From Psychromonas sp. B3M02 (lineage in GTDB: Bacteria > Pseudomonadota > Gammaproteobacteria > Enterobacterales > Psychromonadaceae), in assembly GCF_003318165.1 (NCBI RefSeq), contig NZ_QOCB01000114.1, positions 1 through 49,639 of the forward strand: 49,639 nucleotides of DNA. Direction: 5' to 3'. Every line of letters starts with the position of its first letter. Position 1 is the first letter of the stretch. A program made the translations under genes and the position numbers. This document shows positions 20,182-29,892 of the stretch, piece by piece. A model generated the notes under the pieces. It saw nothing but the letters and a program-made list of their open reading frames with translations. It had not been told where the DNA came from and searched no databases.

Positions 20182-21726
20182 ATGTTATTACGTTGGATTT
20201 TGATGGCCTCAATGCTCTACTCGGTAGGCAGCTTGGCGCAAAGCCAAAACGTTTTTAACCCTCAAGCGATTACCGTCGCCATTGATAAAACGCCGGTTTC
20301 ATTTAACCCGTTTGCCGATGATTCTTTAATGAGCCTGCAATTTAAGCACCTGTTGTTTGACCCTTTATTTCGATGGGATGATCACAAAAATCTACAAGGG
20401 CGCTTAGTCGATCATTGGGAACGTTTAGATAAAAATACAGTACGTTTTTTTCTACGAGAAAATGTGCATTTTCATACGGGAAATTTATTAACCTCTAAAG
20501 ATGTGATTTGGTCTTTTGAGCAAGCGAAGCGACAATCAGATACTAGTTTTTTAAGCAAGTTAGAGTGGGTGAAAGCAACCCAGCAGTTTAGTTTCGATAT
20601 TCGCTCTAGCTTAACGGATATTCAATTATTAGATCATTTAACTAACTTATTTGTATTGGATTCAACCTTCTACCAAAGTCATGCCAACCTGTTAGATACG
20701 TCTCCTTCGATTATATTACCACCGGTTAAAACCTTACCCATCTCGGGAACTGGACCCTATTTGATACAGCAATACAATCCGATTTTAGGTATTGTTGTAG
20801 TGGCAAATCCTCATTATTGGGATAGCGAACCGGAGATTAAATTCTTCCGCTTTATGCGCATTAATAAACCGCAATCGAGACTATTTGCACTGTTAGCTGA
20901 TGATGTGCAAGTGAGTTATGGTGTGCCTAATGAGACCGCTGCAGACCTTGAAGAGAATACGGTAAAAAACTTGGTCAAAGTGCCATCTTCGGATGTTATC
21001 TTTTTAACCATTAATGATAAGTTATCGCCCATCTTAGAAAATGAAAAAGCCCGTAAAGCCATTCATCTAGCGATTAATCAACAGGGCATGCTTAAGTATA
21101 TTCTGAAAGATAATGGTCAAGTACACCCATCTGTGATGTCATTAGCAGACAACACCTTAATGGGCGGTAAAGATAATAGCAGTAAAGAGATCATGCCTGA
21201 GTATGACTTGGATAAAGCTAAAGCCTTAATCAGTACCATGGATATACCTAAAACCATGTCACTGTTAGTAAAGTTAGATGATTTGGGCAATACCAAAAAA
21301 GTGGCTGAAGCGTTAACTAAAATGCTCAAGCGAATTGGCATTACAGTCGTGGTTCAAGAGATAGATTCTGATGATATTTGGCGAAATACTAACTTGTATT
21401 ACGACCTTACTGTTTCCACTTGGGAAACGCGCTTAATGAGTCGTGATAATATGTTTGAGAATCTATTTTTAGACAGTGACCTAGCTGATTATCTCCAGGA
21501 TAAATTTAAACAGCAGGGCTTGAGTAATAACTTTAAATCACAGGCCGGTTACTTTAAATCGCTACAACAAAATAACTGGGTGATTCCACTATTTTATCAA
21601 GACAAAATTTGGGCGCAAAATGATAAGTTTAATCTGCAAGAGATTTTCTCTAGTAATGGCATACCTTATTGGTCATTGTTTAAGATTAAAAAGCAGCTAG
21701 AAATATCGAGTAAAAAAGAAAAGTAA
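20182..21726 (+). CDS. Periplasmic family-5 (peptide-type) solute-binding protein
   Basis: Extracellular solute-binding protein of the OppA/DppA type. The 514-residue form starts at ATG 20182, behind GGGGG at 20172-20176, and gives a clean signal peptide (MLLRWILMASMLYSVGSLAQ). The TTG at 20170 would overlap pgpA and bury this signal. Family features are DPLFRWDDHKNLQGRLVDHWE, VRFFLRENVHFHTG, LTSKDVIWSFEQA and ISGTGPYLIQQY. No permease or ATPase gene is near, so it either serves a transporter encoded elsewhere or has another binding role. The ligand cannot be predicted. Its position suggests co-transcription with rluF-thiL-pgpA. Confidence 0.85.
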   Translation: MLLRWILMASMLYSVGSLAQSQNVFNPQAITVAIDKTPVSFNPFADDSLMSLQFKHLLFDPLFRWDDHKNLQGRLVDHWERLDKNTVRFFLRENVHFHTGNLLTSKDVIWSFEQAKRQSDTSFLSKLEWVKATQQFSFDIRSSLTDIQLLDHLTNLFVLDSTFYQSHANLLDTSPSIILPPVKTLPISGTGPYLIQQYNPILGIVVVANPHYWDSEPEIKFFRFMRINKPQSRLFALLADDVQVSYGVPNETAADLEENTVKNLVKVPSSDVIFLTINDKLSPILENEKARKAIHLAINQQGMLKYILKDNGQVHPSVMSLADNTLMGGKDNSSKEIMPEYDLDKAKALISTMDIPKTMSLLVKLDDLGNTKKVAEALTKMLKRIGITVVVQEIDSDDIWRNTNLYYDLTVSTWETRLMSRDNMFENLFLDSDLADYLQDKFKQQGLSNNFKSQAGYFKSLQQNNWVIPLFYQDKIWAQNDKFNLQEIFSSNGIPYWSLFKIKKQLEISSKKEK

Positions 21727-21768
21727 ATATTGCAGAGCATCTTTTGGTTATTGTTAAAAAATAGACAC

Positions 21769-21798
21769 AAAAAAAGCAGGTAACCCTGCTTTTTTTTA
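21769..21798. terminator. Bidirectional terminator between the binding-protein gene and dxs
   Basis: GCAGG (21776-21780), loop TAAC, CCTGC (21785-21789), flanked by A and T runs. It serves the rightward rluF-thiL-pgpA unit and the leftward xseB-ispA-dxs unit. Confidence 0.9.
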
Positions 21799-21835
21799 TC
21801 GTTTTAAAACCATTCATTCAATGGTAATAAAGTAA

Positions 21836-23695
21836 TTATGAAAAGAATGCGTTGATTTGCTCTTCAATCCCTTCGCTATCTAATTTTAACATTTGATAAA
21901 TTTCAGCCTGTGTTCCTTGTTCAACAAAGGTATCTGGTAAACCTAGATTTAACAGTTGCCCGTTGAATTTTTGACTGAGTAAAAACTCATTCACTGCCGA
22001 TCCTGCACCGCCAGCAATACTGTTTTCTTCAATAGTGACTACCTGTGTATGACTGCTTGCTAGTTGTGTTAATAAGGCTTTGTCTAAAGGTTTTACAAAG
22101 CGCATATCTACTAAAGTAGCATTTAACTTTTCAGCCACTGGTATTGCTGCTTGTAAGAAAGTACCAAAACATAAAATAGCTAAACCTTCACCTTCTCTCA
22201 CTAACTTGGCTTTACCAATTTCCAGTGCGCTCATTTGAGTTTCTATCGGCACACCAGTACCACTTCCTCTTGGATAACGAACAGCAGCAGGGGTGTTGAG
22301 TAAGTGACCGGTATAAAGCATATTACGGCATTCTTGCTCATCAGACGGTGTCATGACAGTCATATTTGGCACACAACGTAGGAAACTTAAATCGTAAGCA
22401 CCTTGGTGTGTAGGCCCATCTGCACCGACAATACCTGCTCTATCAATTGCAAATAAAACCCCTAGGTTTTGAATCGCAACATCATGAATAAGTTGGTCGT
22501 AACCACGTTGCAAAAAGCTAGAGTAGATAGCTACAATCGGGTTTAACTCCGCAATTGCCATGCCTGCCGCTAGTGTCACAGCATGCTGCTCTGCAATGGC
22601 GACATCATAGTATTTATCTGGGTGACGTTTAGAAAACTCAACCATACCTGAGCCTTCACGCATTGCAGGCGTGATCGCAGTTAATTTAGGATCACTATCT
22701 GCCATATCGTTTAACCATTGCCCAAATATTTTTGAGAAGGTTGGAGCACAAGGTTTAGGCGTAGGTAAAGCTTGATCTGGAGTGAATTTAGGTACCGCAT
22801 GATAAGTAATAGGGTCTAATTCAGCTTGTTTATAGCCTTTACCTTTTTTACTCATAATATGCAGGAATTGTGGACCAGGGTGATTACGCATATTACGTAA
22901 GGTATCCACCAAATCTATCACATTATGTCCGTCCATTGGGCCAATATAATTAAAACCAAACTCTTCAAAGATAGTCCCCGGTGAGACCATGCCTTTTAAG
23001 TGCTCTTCGGTTTTCTTGGCTAACTCTTTAATTGGCGGAATGTTAGACAGTACTTTTTTACTGCCTTCACGGAATTGAGTATATAAATCACCAGAGAGTA
23101 TTTTCGCTAAATGATTATTTAGTGCACCCACGTTTTCTGAAATGGACATTTCATTGTCATTAAGCACCACTAACATGTCATTGTTTAATGCACCTGCATG
23201 ATTTAGCGCCTCAAAGGCCATACCTGCAGTTATTGCACCATCTCCGATCACGGCAACGACTTTACGACCTTTCTGCTCTTTTTCAGCTGCAATGGCTAAA
23301 CCAAGTGCAGCGCCAATTGAAGTTGATGAATGGCCAACACTAAGTACGTCGTATTCACTCTCTTCTCGCCATGGGAAAGGGTGAAGACCTTTAAACTGTC
23401 TGATACTTTCCATTTGGTCACGACGACCAGTGAGTATTTTATGCGGGTAGGCTTGATGACCCACATCCCAAATAAGATGATCAAAAGGGGTGTGGTAAAC
23501 ATAATGCAAAGCAACTGTTAATTCTACTACACCTAAACCTGATGCAAGATGACCACTGCTTTGACTTACACTGGTTAATAAAAATTGACGTAACTCTTCA
23601 CATAACGCAGGTAACTGCCTCTTTTTTAATAAACGCAGATCTTCTGGGTAATTAATATTTGCAAGTAACGGGTAATTTCTTAAATCCAATGGCAT
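21836..23695 (-). CDS. dxs: 1-Deoxy-D-xylulose-5-phosphate synthase
   Basis: Thiamine-diphosphate enzyme joining pyruvate and glyceraldehyde 3-phosphate, the first step of the methylerythritol phosphate route to isoprenoids (also feeding thiamine and pyridoxal). The 619-residue protein is nearly collinear with E. coli Dxs. It has the N-terminal HPHKILTG-type segment ([16 protein letters not shown]), the ThDP-binding [20 protein letters not shown]...[16 protein letters not shown] region, the catalytic glutamate region [16 protein letters not shown], and [19 protein letters not shown]. It starts 2 bases after the ispA stop, so it is coupled to it. thiL, which makes its cofactor, lies on the convergent side. 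Confidence 0.97.
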   Translation of the reverse strand: MPLDLRNYPLLANINYPEDLRLLKKRQLPALCEELRQFLLTSVSQSSGHLASGLGVVELTVALHYVYHTPFDHLIWDVGHQAYPHKILTGRRDQMESIRQFKGLHPFPWREESEYDVLSVGHSSTSIGAALGLAIAAEKEQKGRKVVAVIGDGAITAGMAFEALNHAGALNNDMLVVLNDNEMSISENVGALNNHLAKILSGDLYTQFREGSKKVLSNIPPIKELAKKTEEHLKGMVSPGTIFEEFGFNYIGPMDGHNVIDLVDTLRNMRNHPGPQFLHIMSKKGKGYKQAELDPITYHAVPKFTPDQALPTPKPCAPTFSKIFGQWLNDMADSDPKLTAITPAMREGSGMVEFSKRHPDKYYDVAIAEQHAVTLAAGMAIAELNPIVAIYSSFLQRGYDQLIHDVAIQNLGVLFAIDRAGIVGADGPTHQGAYDLSFLRCVPNMTVMTPSDEQECRNMLYTGHLLNTPAAVRYPRGSGTGVPIETQMSALEIGKAKLVREGEGLAILCFGTFLQAAIPVAEKLNATLVDMRFVKPLDKALLTQLASSHTQVVTIEENSIAGGAGSAVNEFLLSQKFNGQLLNLGLPDTFVEQGTQAEIYQMLKLDSEGIEEQINAFFS

Positions 23696-23697
23696 AT

Positions 23698-24588
23698 TTA
23701 TTTGTCACGCTTAATGATGTAATGAGAAAACAACTCGAGTAACTGAGTATTATAAGGTAATTGCGATAAAGCATGAAGTGCTTCTTGATATAAGTCTTGG
23801 GCTTTTTGTTGAGCTGCCTCTAAACCTAGCAAAGCAGGGTAAGTTGACTTATTCAATGCTTGGTCAGACCCTTGAGGTTTGCCTAAAGTTGCAGTATCAC
23901 TGGTAATATCTAAAATATCATCCTGTACTTGGAAAGCGAGACCGATAGCGCGAGCAAAACGGGTTAATAGATCAAACTCAGCGGGCGTAATGTCCACCTT
24001 AGTGAGTGCGCCCATTTGCACAGCGGCTAAAATCAACGCACCGGTTTTAGCATTATGGATCGCTTCTAATTCAGCTAATGAAGTGGCGCGATTTTCTGCA
24101 GCAATATCTAAGACCTGGCCTGCACACATGCCTTTTTCACCGGAAGCGCGAGCCAAAGTGTTAATCATTTTTAATTGTGCTGGCGCTGTTACACCCTCAA
24201 TTTCCGTGGATAAAATGTCAAAGGCTAGAGTTTGTAAGCCATCACCAGCAAGAATCGCCATGGCTTCATCATATTTGATATGGCAAGTCGGGTGCCCGCG
24301 TCTTAACGCATCGTTATCCATCGCCGGTAAATCATCATGAATTAATGAATAAGCGTGAATACATTCAATGGAGCAGGCGATAGGGTCAAGTGTTTCAAGT
24401 CTACTACCCAGCATGCTACCGACGGCATAAACTAAAAAAGGGCGAACGCGTTTTCCGCCTAATAATGCACCGTAGGTCATTGCTTCATTTAAAGCAGGCG
24501 CGGGACTAGTGGCATGGTTAATATGTTGTTCAAGCTGTGTATTTACACGCGCCTGAAATTGCTTCATCGTTGAAGTTAATTGTGTCAT
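23698..24588 (-). CDS. ispA: Farnesyl diphosphate synthase
   Basis: Condenses isopentenyl and dimethylallyl diphosphates to geranyl and then farnesyl diphosphate for quinones and undecaprenol. It has 296 residues, with the first aspartate-rich motif [14 protein letters not shown], the second QVQDDILDI, and the substrate-binding [14 protein letters not shown]. The spacing in DDLPAMD (DDx4D) is that of bacterial short-chain enzymes. Middle gene of xseB-ispA-dxs; a second ATG seven codons in would also give a normal protein. Confidence 0.96.
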   Translation of the reverse strand: MTQLTSTMKQFQARVNTQLEQHINHATSPAPALNEAMTYGALLGGKRVRPFLVYAVGSMLGSRLETLDPIACSIECIHAYSLIHDDLPAMDNDALRRGHPTCHIKYDEAMAILAGDGLQTLAFDILSTEIEGVTAPAQLKMINTLARASGEKGMCAGQVLDIAAENRATSLAELEAIHNAKTGALILAAVQMGALTKVDITPAEFDLLTRFARAIGLAFQVQDDILDITSDTATLGKPQGSDQALNKSTYPALLGLEAAQQKAQDLYQEALHALSQLPYNTQLLELFSHYIIKRDK

Positions 24589-24623
24589 GTAGGCTACTTA
24601 GTATGAGAAAAGTAAAGCAAAAA

Positions 24624-24857
24624 TTATTCTTCAAATGATTGCAATGGTGCTTGCACATCATTTTGCATTAAGATGCTAACTTGTTGTTGGGCATGCTGAA
24701 GTTTCTGATTATTACTGCGAGATAATGCGATGCCACGTTCAAATTGCTTTAATGCATCTTCAAGGGGTAAATCACCAGCCTCTAAATGTAGAACAATTTG
24801 CTCAAGTTCTGTAATTGCTTCTTCGTACTGCATATTTTCAGGTTTTTTTAAGGCCAT
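24624..24857 (-). CDS. xseB: Exodeoxyribonuclease VII small subunit
   Basis: Small subunit of the single-strand exonuclease used in mismatch repair and recombination. The 77-residue protein has the family length and the typical YEEAITELEQIVLHLEAGDLPLE and LKQFERGIALSR stretches, which form helical hairpins binding XseA. First gene of xseB-ispA-dxs, as in E. coli. A 220-base region separates it from the divergent pomA. Confidence 0.95.
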   Translation of the reverse strand: MALKKPENMQYEEAITELEQIVLHLEAGDLPLEDALKQFERGIALSRSNNQKLQHAQQQVSILMQNDVQAPLQSFEE

Positions 24858-25077
24858 GGGGGATCTCTTTTCTATATTTTCTGCAAGGTTACCGTGACTG
24901 ATAAGGATGTCAAACTAAGGCATACAAATAATTGCGAAAAAGTGAACTTGTAAGCTGTTTAGGGGCTTCATTATAATCTTGGTTTTAAATATCTATATTT
25001 GGACTACAAACTAACTATAAATAGCTATACTATCTAATAAATGTTGGATAACTAATAAATTTTAAAAGGATTAATCT

Positions 25078-25851
25078 GTGGATTTAGCAACGCTGGTTGG
25101 GATTATAGGTGCCTTTGGCTTTGTTGTCATGGCAATGTTGTTAGGTGGCACCATTGATATGTTTATCGATGTGACCTCTATTTTGATTGTTTTTGGCGGT
25201 ACGACCTTTGTGGTCATGATGAAATACAACATTGGTCAATTTTTTGGTGCAGTCAAAATCGCCATGAAAGCTTTTATGTTTAAAACTGAGTCACCTGATG
25301 AGTTAATCATCAAAACCGTAGAGATGGCTGATGCGGCTCGAAAAGGCGGCTTCTTGGCGTTAGAGGAAGCTGAAATAACCAACCCATTTATGCAAAAAGG
25401 CGTAGATATGCTGGTGGATGGCCATGATGCAGATGTAGTACGTCAAACTTTACAGAATGATATTCGCCTTACGGCAGAGCGCCATGAAGTAGGAGCAGAT
25501 ATCTTTAAAAACTTTGGTGATGTTGCGCCTGCGATGGGCATGATCGGTACTTTAATCGGTTTGGTAGCCATGCTGTCTAATATGGATGACCCTAAATCGA
25601 TTGGTCCTGCGATGGCGGTTGCACTATTGACCACTTTATACGGTGCGGTCGTTGCCAACATGGTGGCTTTGCCTATTGCCGATAAACTGAAGTTAAGAGC
25701 GGCAGAAGAAAAACTTAATCGTAGTCTTATTTTGGATGGTGTACTAGGTATTCAAGATGGACAAAACCCACGTGTTATTGAAGGTGTGTTACGTAACTAT
25801 TTACCTGAATCTAAACGCAGCAACGGCGATGCAGACGCTGGGGGTGAGTAA
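25078..25851 (+). CDS. pomA: Flagellar motor stator protein PomA
   Basis: Inner-membrane stator subunit that, with PomB, lets sodium ions drive flagellar rotation. The 257-residue protein has four membrane segments (about 5-25, 30-50, 150-170, 182-202) and a cytoplasmic loop with ADAARKGGFLALEEAEI. That loop carries the conserved charged residues that contact FliG. DVAPAMGMIGTLIGLVAML and PAMAVALLTTLYGAVVANM are PomA/MotA hallmarks. Strong resemblance to Vibrio PomA indicates a sodium motor. The start is GTG with AAAGGA upstream. Its stop overlaps the pomB start by one base. Confidence 0.96.
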   Translation: MDLATLVGIIGAFGFVVMAMLLGGTIDMFIDVTSILIVFGGTTFVVMMKYNIGQFFGAVKIAMKAFMFKTESPDELIIKTVEMADAARKGGFLALEEAEITNPFMQKGVDMLVDGHDADVVRQTLQNDIRLTAERHEVGADIFKNFGDVAPAMGMIGTLIGLVAMLSNMDDPKSIGPAMAVALLTTLYGAVVANMVALPIADKLKLRAAEEKLNRSLILDGVLGIQDGQNPRVIEGVLRNYLPESKRSNGDADAGGE

Positions 25852-26822
25852 TGGAAGAAGAGTGTAAATGTCCACCGGAAGGGTTACCCGCTTGGATGGG
25901 AACCTTTGCTGACTTGATGTCATTATTGATGTGTTTTTTTGTACTATTGCTGTCATTCTCTGAAATGGATGTACTAAAGTTTAAACAGATCGCGGGTTCA
26001 ATGGCCTTTGCCTTTGGTGTACAAAATCAACTAGAGGTGAAAGATATTCCCAAAGGGACATCAATCATAGCTCAAGAGTTTAGACCCGGTAAGCCAGATC
26101 CAACGCCCATTGAAGTGATAATGCAACGTACCACTGAGGTAACGCAGACCACACTCGATTTTCAAGAAGGTGATAGTGAAAAGTCAGGGGCACAACAAAA
26201 TGTACCGGTCCGTGAAACTGCAATTGAAGTGAATGAAAAAACTAAAGAGGTGTTATCGGCGGAAGCGGCTGAGTCAACGGCTGATCCTTCTGAACAACAA
26301 TTAGAGTTAACCGAAGAGGCTTCAACGGCAAGTCCTGCCCAACAGCAGGCATTAGCCAAACAGGTTGCAGAAGATCTACGTGAAGAGATTGAAGATGGTG
26401 CCATTGAGATTGAAGCGCTAGGGCAGCAACTTATTATTCGCGTTAGAGAAAAAGGGGCATTCCCAGCAGGGTCTGCATTTTTACAACCACGTTTTAGACC
26501 AGTTATTGCAAAAATTGCCAATATATTAGTGGATATTCCCGGTGTGGTTACCGTCGCTGGGCATACTGACAATGAGCCTATTCAGTCTGAATTGTATCGC
26601 TCAAACTTAGATCTCTCCGCGCAACGTGCTGTTTCTGTTGCCCAGGAGATGTTGAAGGTATCCGGGATTCGTAGTAAAAAAATGCTCGTTGTTGGTTATG
26701 CTAATAGTAAACCGCTGGTGGAAGGGAATAGTGCTGCGGCACAAAATAGAAACCGTCGTGTTGAAATCATGATCATGCAAGGGGAAGCCAGTGAATCTGG
26801 TGAGATTTCGGTAGATCAATAA
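25851..26822 (+). CDS. pomB: Flagellar motor stator protein PomB
   Basis: Partner of PomA that anchors the stator to peptidoglycan and carries the ion-binding residue. The single membrane segment (about 18-40) includes TFADLMSLLMCFFVLLLSF; Asp21 corresponds to the essential Asp24 of Vibrio PomB. A plug and linker region follows. It is unusually acidic and rich in Gln, Glu and Ala at about 115-175, before an OmpA-type peptidoglycan-binding domain (VAGHTDNEP, LSAQRAVSVAQ, NRRVEIMI). The protein has 323 residues. No other flagellar gene lies in the window; in vibrios pomAB is also separate and near xseB. Confidence 0.95.
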   Translation: MEEECKCPPEGLPAWMGTFADLMSLLMCFFVLLLSFSEMDVLKFKQIAGSMAFAFGVQNQLEVKDIPKGTSIIAQEFRPGKPDPTPIEVIMQRTTEVTQTTLDFQEGDSEKSGAQQNVPVRETAIEVNEKTKEVLSAEAAESTADPSEQQLELTEEASTASPAQQQALAKQVAEDLREEIEDGAIEIEALGQQLIIRVREKGAFPAGSAFLQPRFRPVIAKIANILVDIPGVVTVAGHTDNEPIQSELYRSNLDLSAQRAVSVAQEMLKVSGIRSKKMLVVGYANSKPLVEGNSAAAQNRNRRVEIMIMQGEASESGEISVDQ

Positions 26823-26828
26823 GCAAAA

Positions 26829-26855
26829 GATGTTGCTCCAATCGGGAGCAACATC
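26829..26855. terminator. Hairpin between pomB and ampG
   Basis: GATGTTGCTCC (26829-26839), loop AATCG, GGAGCAACATC (26845-26855): a perfect 11-bp stem between convergent genes. It lacks a clear T run on either side, so it may block read-through by structure alone. Confidence 0.65.
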
Positions 26856-26863
26856 CTATCGGT

Positions 26864-28258
26864 TTAGGCTTCAATCACTTTTTTTAACAACATGATTAAA
26901 GCCAACACTGGTAATCCTATCAAAGCTGAGGCAATAAAGAAGTTCACATAACCAAAGCTATCCACGTATACCCCAGAAAATCCAGCAATAAACTTAGGAA
27001 ACAAAAGCATCATAGAGCTAAATAAAGCATATTGTGTGGCTGAAAATTCAATATTAGTCAGTTTCGATATATAAGTAATAAAGGCCGTTGTGGCAATACC
27101 TGCACTGATATTATCCATGGAGATAATTAAAGTTAATAAGGTTAAGTCTTTACCCACAAAAGCGAGGACAGCAAAAATAAGGTTGGTCAGTACAACTAAG
27201 AATGCACCTAAAAATAAGATGCTGTAAGTGCTATAACGATTTAATAAAATACCGCCTAACCCTGCACCCACTAAGGTCATTATTACACCAAAGACTTTGG
27301 ATATCGCAGCAACTTCACCCTTGGTGTATCCCATATCCACATAAAATGGATTAGCCATGATCCCCATTACAATATCTGAAATACGATAACTACCAATTAA
27401 AATGAGTATCAGTAATGCGTGTTTGCCATAGCGATTAAAGAAGTCCGTAAAGGGCGCAATCACCGCAATATTTAACCATGCGATAAAACGGGCAGCTATT
27501 CCTGGTAATTGAGATGCCTGTAATTTTGCTTCTATTGCTTGTTGACGCTGTTCTAAGGCGTGTTGTTTTTCTGGGTTTTGTTCAGGCTCATCGGCAACAA
27601 AAGTGGTTACAATGCCCACTATCATACAAACAGCCATAACAAAGTAGGATAATGACCAAGCAGATAGTTGATAAGCTTCTGATTCACTCGACAATGCAGC
27701 GATCGCTAAAGCCCCTGCGCCAGCCATGATCATGGCTAAACGATACCCTGTCATATAAGCAGCTGCCATGGCAGCTTGAAATCTTTCAGGGGCAGACTCA
27801 ATACGAAACGCATCGATCACAATATCTTGTGTAGCAGAGCTATAAGCCACCACTAAAGCACAAACAGCAAACAATGCTAGGTTTTGTTGTGGATCGCTTA
27901 GGGCCATGCCGACAATGGCTAACACAATGGCTAGTTGAGAAAGCAATAACCAAGAGCGACGTCGACCCAACCATTGTGTTAACAAGGGGATTGATAAACG
28001 ATCAACAAAAGGTGACCAAATCCATTTAAACGCGTAGGCGAGGGCAATCCAGCTAAAGAAACCGATACTGGCTCGGCTTACTCCTGCTTCTCTTAACCAA
28101 AATGATAAGGTAGAAAAGACCAATAAAATCGGCAAACCAGCGGAGAAGCCAAGAAAAAACAAAATAGCGACACGTTTTTGTAGATAGATTTTACAGCTTG
28201 CTAACCAGCCTTTTTGTTCAGTTTCTAAGGTCGTTTCTGTGTGCATCGCATTTCTCAA
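26864..28258 (-). CDS. ampG: AmpG-type muropeptide permease
   Basis: Major-facilitator protein that returns anhydro-muropeptides from the periplasm for cell-wall recycling. It has 464 residues and about 12 to 14 hydrophobic segments. AmpG features are FLGFSAGLPILLVFSTLSFW, SRASIGFFSW, FKWIWSPFVDRL, LGRRRSWLL and SSATQDIVIDAFRIE. A cytoplasmic Gln/Glu-rich loop lies near 215-245. A single gene on the minus strand. The start may be ATG 28258 or ATG 28246; GAGAA stands before both. No ampC/ampR-like gene is near, so a beta-lactamase link is not implied. Confidence 0.92.
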   Translation of the reverse strand: MRNAMHTETTLETEQKGWLASCKIYLQKRVAILFFLGFSAGLPILLVFSTLSFWLREAGVSRASIGFFSWIALAYAFKWIWSPFVDRLSIPLLTQWLGRRRSWLLLSQLAIVLAIVGMALSDPQQNLALFAVCALVVAYSSATQDIVIDAFRIESAPERFQAAMAAAYMTGYRLAMIMAGAGALAIAALSSESEAYQLSAWSLSYFVMAVCMIVGIVTTFVADEPEQNPEKQHALEQRQQAIEAKLQASQLPGIAARFIAWLNIAVIAPFTDFFNRYGKHALLILILIGSYRISDIVMGIMANPFYVDMGYTKGEVAAISKVFGVIMTLVGAGLGGILLNRYSTYSILFLGAFLVVLTNLIFAVLAFVGKDLTLLTLIISMDNISAGIATTAFITYISKLTNIEFSATQYALFSSMMLLFPKFIAGFSGVYVDSFGYVNFFIASALIGLPVLALIMLLKKVIEA

Positions 28259-28308
28259 TTTATTGGGTTACATCTTATATTGGTGTACTTCCTAACAACA
28301 TAAACGGT

Positions 28309-29430
28309 TTATTGGCTGATAACGTAATCTAATTGATGCCCGATCATCTGATGGCGCCAACCAGTTAATAGCTTAGGTTTGCTCGCTGTTAAACGTTGCT
28401 CATCAGTTAATTTCCAACACCAACTTAAATATTGATTAATGATACGTTTTGAGGCGATCAATTCGACAGGGAGTTCATGACGTTCCGCGCAGGCTTTGAT
28501 TTTGTCACGAATCGCTTTTAGTGATTTTTTATAATCTGGAAAATCAATTAAGCGAGTAACTAAATCTGGAAACGTTTCAGGATCCTGTTGTACAACATCT
28601 GCAATGATATTTAAAATTTGCTGACCATGAATACGGATCTCACTAGGCGCTAGTTTTAAGCGTTTTAAATCATTAAAGCTAGTTGGCTGATAATGTGCCA
28701 GCAACCATAGGTGTTCAGCCTTAACCACAAAATTAAGCGCAAGGTTACGTGCTTGTGCGGTTTTTAAGCGCCATTTCGCTAACGCTTTAATGACCGCCAG
28801 ACTTTGTCTATCTAACTGGAACAGGTTATCTAATGTTTTATAAGCTTTTTCAGGATCAACTGCTTGCATTTTTTGGTCAAGGATAGTCTGACACTCTTCT
28901 TGAAAGTGGTCAGTCATGCCTTTCTCTTCCAGTTGTGCTTGTAATACCGTTAAACAAGGCTCTAGGTATAAAACATCCGCTGCCGCATACACTTGTTGTT
29001 TTGCTGTTAATGGACGAGCACACCAGTCAGTACGTGATTCGCCTTTGTCTAATACAACACCTTCGATGGATTCCACCATCTTAGCGTAACCTAATGAAGC
29101 ACCTTGGTTTAAGAAAGCGCAAGCTACCTGTGTATCAAACAAAGTAATATTGAGATCGCCCTTTTGTTGCTTGATGATCTCAAGATCTTCACTGCTGGCA
29201 TGTAAAATACAGTGCTTATTATCGATGGCTTGCCAAAATGCGTCGATATTACCAATAGCAATAGGATCAATTAAGGTGATCTTCTTATTTTGAGAAACTT
29301 GTAATAAGCCTAAATTGGCATAAAAAGTGCGCGTGCGCACAAATTCAGTATCGAGAGAGACAGGGGAGTTATCTAAAGTTTTTACGTATTCAGATAGTTG
29401 TGCCTGGGTAGTAATGATATCAAATTGCAT
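28309..29430 (-). CDS. rnd: Ribonuclease D
   Basis: 3'-to-5' exoribonuclease that trims tRNA and small-RNA 3' ends. The DEDD exonuclease domain (1-170) has SLDTEFVRTRTF (first Asp and Glu), HASSEDLEII (second Asp) and the DEDDy-type YAAADVLYL. Two HRDC-type helical regions follow (about 205-285 and 290-365, NFVVKAEHLWLLAHY, LAPSEIRIHGQQIL). The protein has about 373 residues, like E. coli's 375. The start is ATG 29430 or the adjacent TTG at 29433. E. coli rnd is known to start at UUG, and the upstream TTAGG is spaced better for TTG, so this is unsettled. Confidence 0.94.
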   Translation of the reverse strand: MQFDIITTQAQLSEYVKTLDNSPVSLDTEFVRTRTFYANLGLLQVSQNKKITLIDPIAIGNIDAFWQAIDNKHCILHASSEDLEIIKQQKGDLNITLFDTQVACAFLNQGASLGYAKMVESIEGVVLDKGESRTDWCARPLTAKQQVYAAADVLYLEPCLTVLQAQLEEKGMTDHFQEECQTILDQKMQAVDPEKAYKTLDNLFQLDRQSLAVIKALAKWRLKTAQARNLALNFVVKAEHLWLLAHYQPTSFNDLKRLKLAPSEIRIHGQQILNIIADVVQQDPETFPDLVTRLIDFPDYKKSLKAIRDKIKACAERHELPVELIASKRIINQYLSWCWKLTDEQRLTASKPKLLTGWRHQMIGHQLDYVISQ

Positions 29431-29661
29431 CAACTGTAAGCCTAATTTAAGTTCTAATATGGCGTTTATCTTACGGAAAATGTTGAATTTTTTCTATTAG
29501 AATATTGATTATCTTTTTTCTGTGATTAGCCACTATAAATGCATAAAAAGTATTAAATATTGCATAAACATATAAAGGGATAGCGCACAAATTTGAGTCG
29601 ATATATTGTAGGTTTGCTATTGATCCATTAGAATAAGACTTTACAAATTCACCGACATCTG

Positions 29662-29680
29662 CTTATTGATAATCATTCGT
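29662..29680. promoter_or_regulatory. Possible Fur box upstream of leuC
   Basis: CTTATTGATAATCATTCGT contains the core GATAATCATT and matches the 19-base Fur consensus at 13 positions by my count. leuC encodes an iron-sulphur enzyme, so iron control is conceivable. The AT-rich background makes chance matches common. Confidence 0.3.
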
Positions 29681-29773
29681 ATTAGCAATATAGGCAAACC
29701 GGTAACTAGATTTTTAAGTAATACCAACTCCATTCAATATTTGGTCAGTTTAGATTCAGTAAAAAATGGGCGA

Positions 29774-29822
29774 CGTAAACTGTGGTTAATGTGATGAGTA
29801 ATTATGTTAACCACAGTTTACG
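29774..29822. promoter_or_regulatory. Perfect 16-bp inverted repeat before leuC
   Basis: CGTAAACTGTGGTTAA (29774-29789) and its exact reverse complement (29807-29822) enclose a 17-base loop, ending 70 bases before the leuC start. As RNA it would form a strong hairpin in the leuC leader. It lacks a T run, so it is not a standard terminator. It may be a regulatory hairpin, an operator pair or an mRNA-stability element. Confidence 0.6.
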
Positions 29823-29892
29823 AGTACCTGTTTGCTTCAATATAAATGACTCCAATATGTTTGGTTTGGTTAATAGTGTGGTAAGGGAAACA

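Larger units (their letters stand above)
29434..29892. other. Long intergenic region rnd/leuC
   Basis: About 460 bases. It holds an imperfect inverted repeat (GGTTTGC at 29611-29617 against GCAAACC at 29694-29700), a Fur-like stretch (29662-29680), a fragment resembling the tip of the 162-bp repeat (29721-29771) and a perfect 16-bp hairpin (29774-29822). An in-frame ATG extension of leuC runs through the hairpin (from 29782) but is unlikely to be translated. No leucine-rich leader peptide was found. Confidence 0.55.

Noticed and set aside
29782-29892. N-terminal extension of leuC from ATG 29782
   Set aside because: It lies within the hairpin and has no ribosome site. LeuC homologues begin at the residues encoded from 29893.
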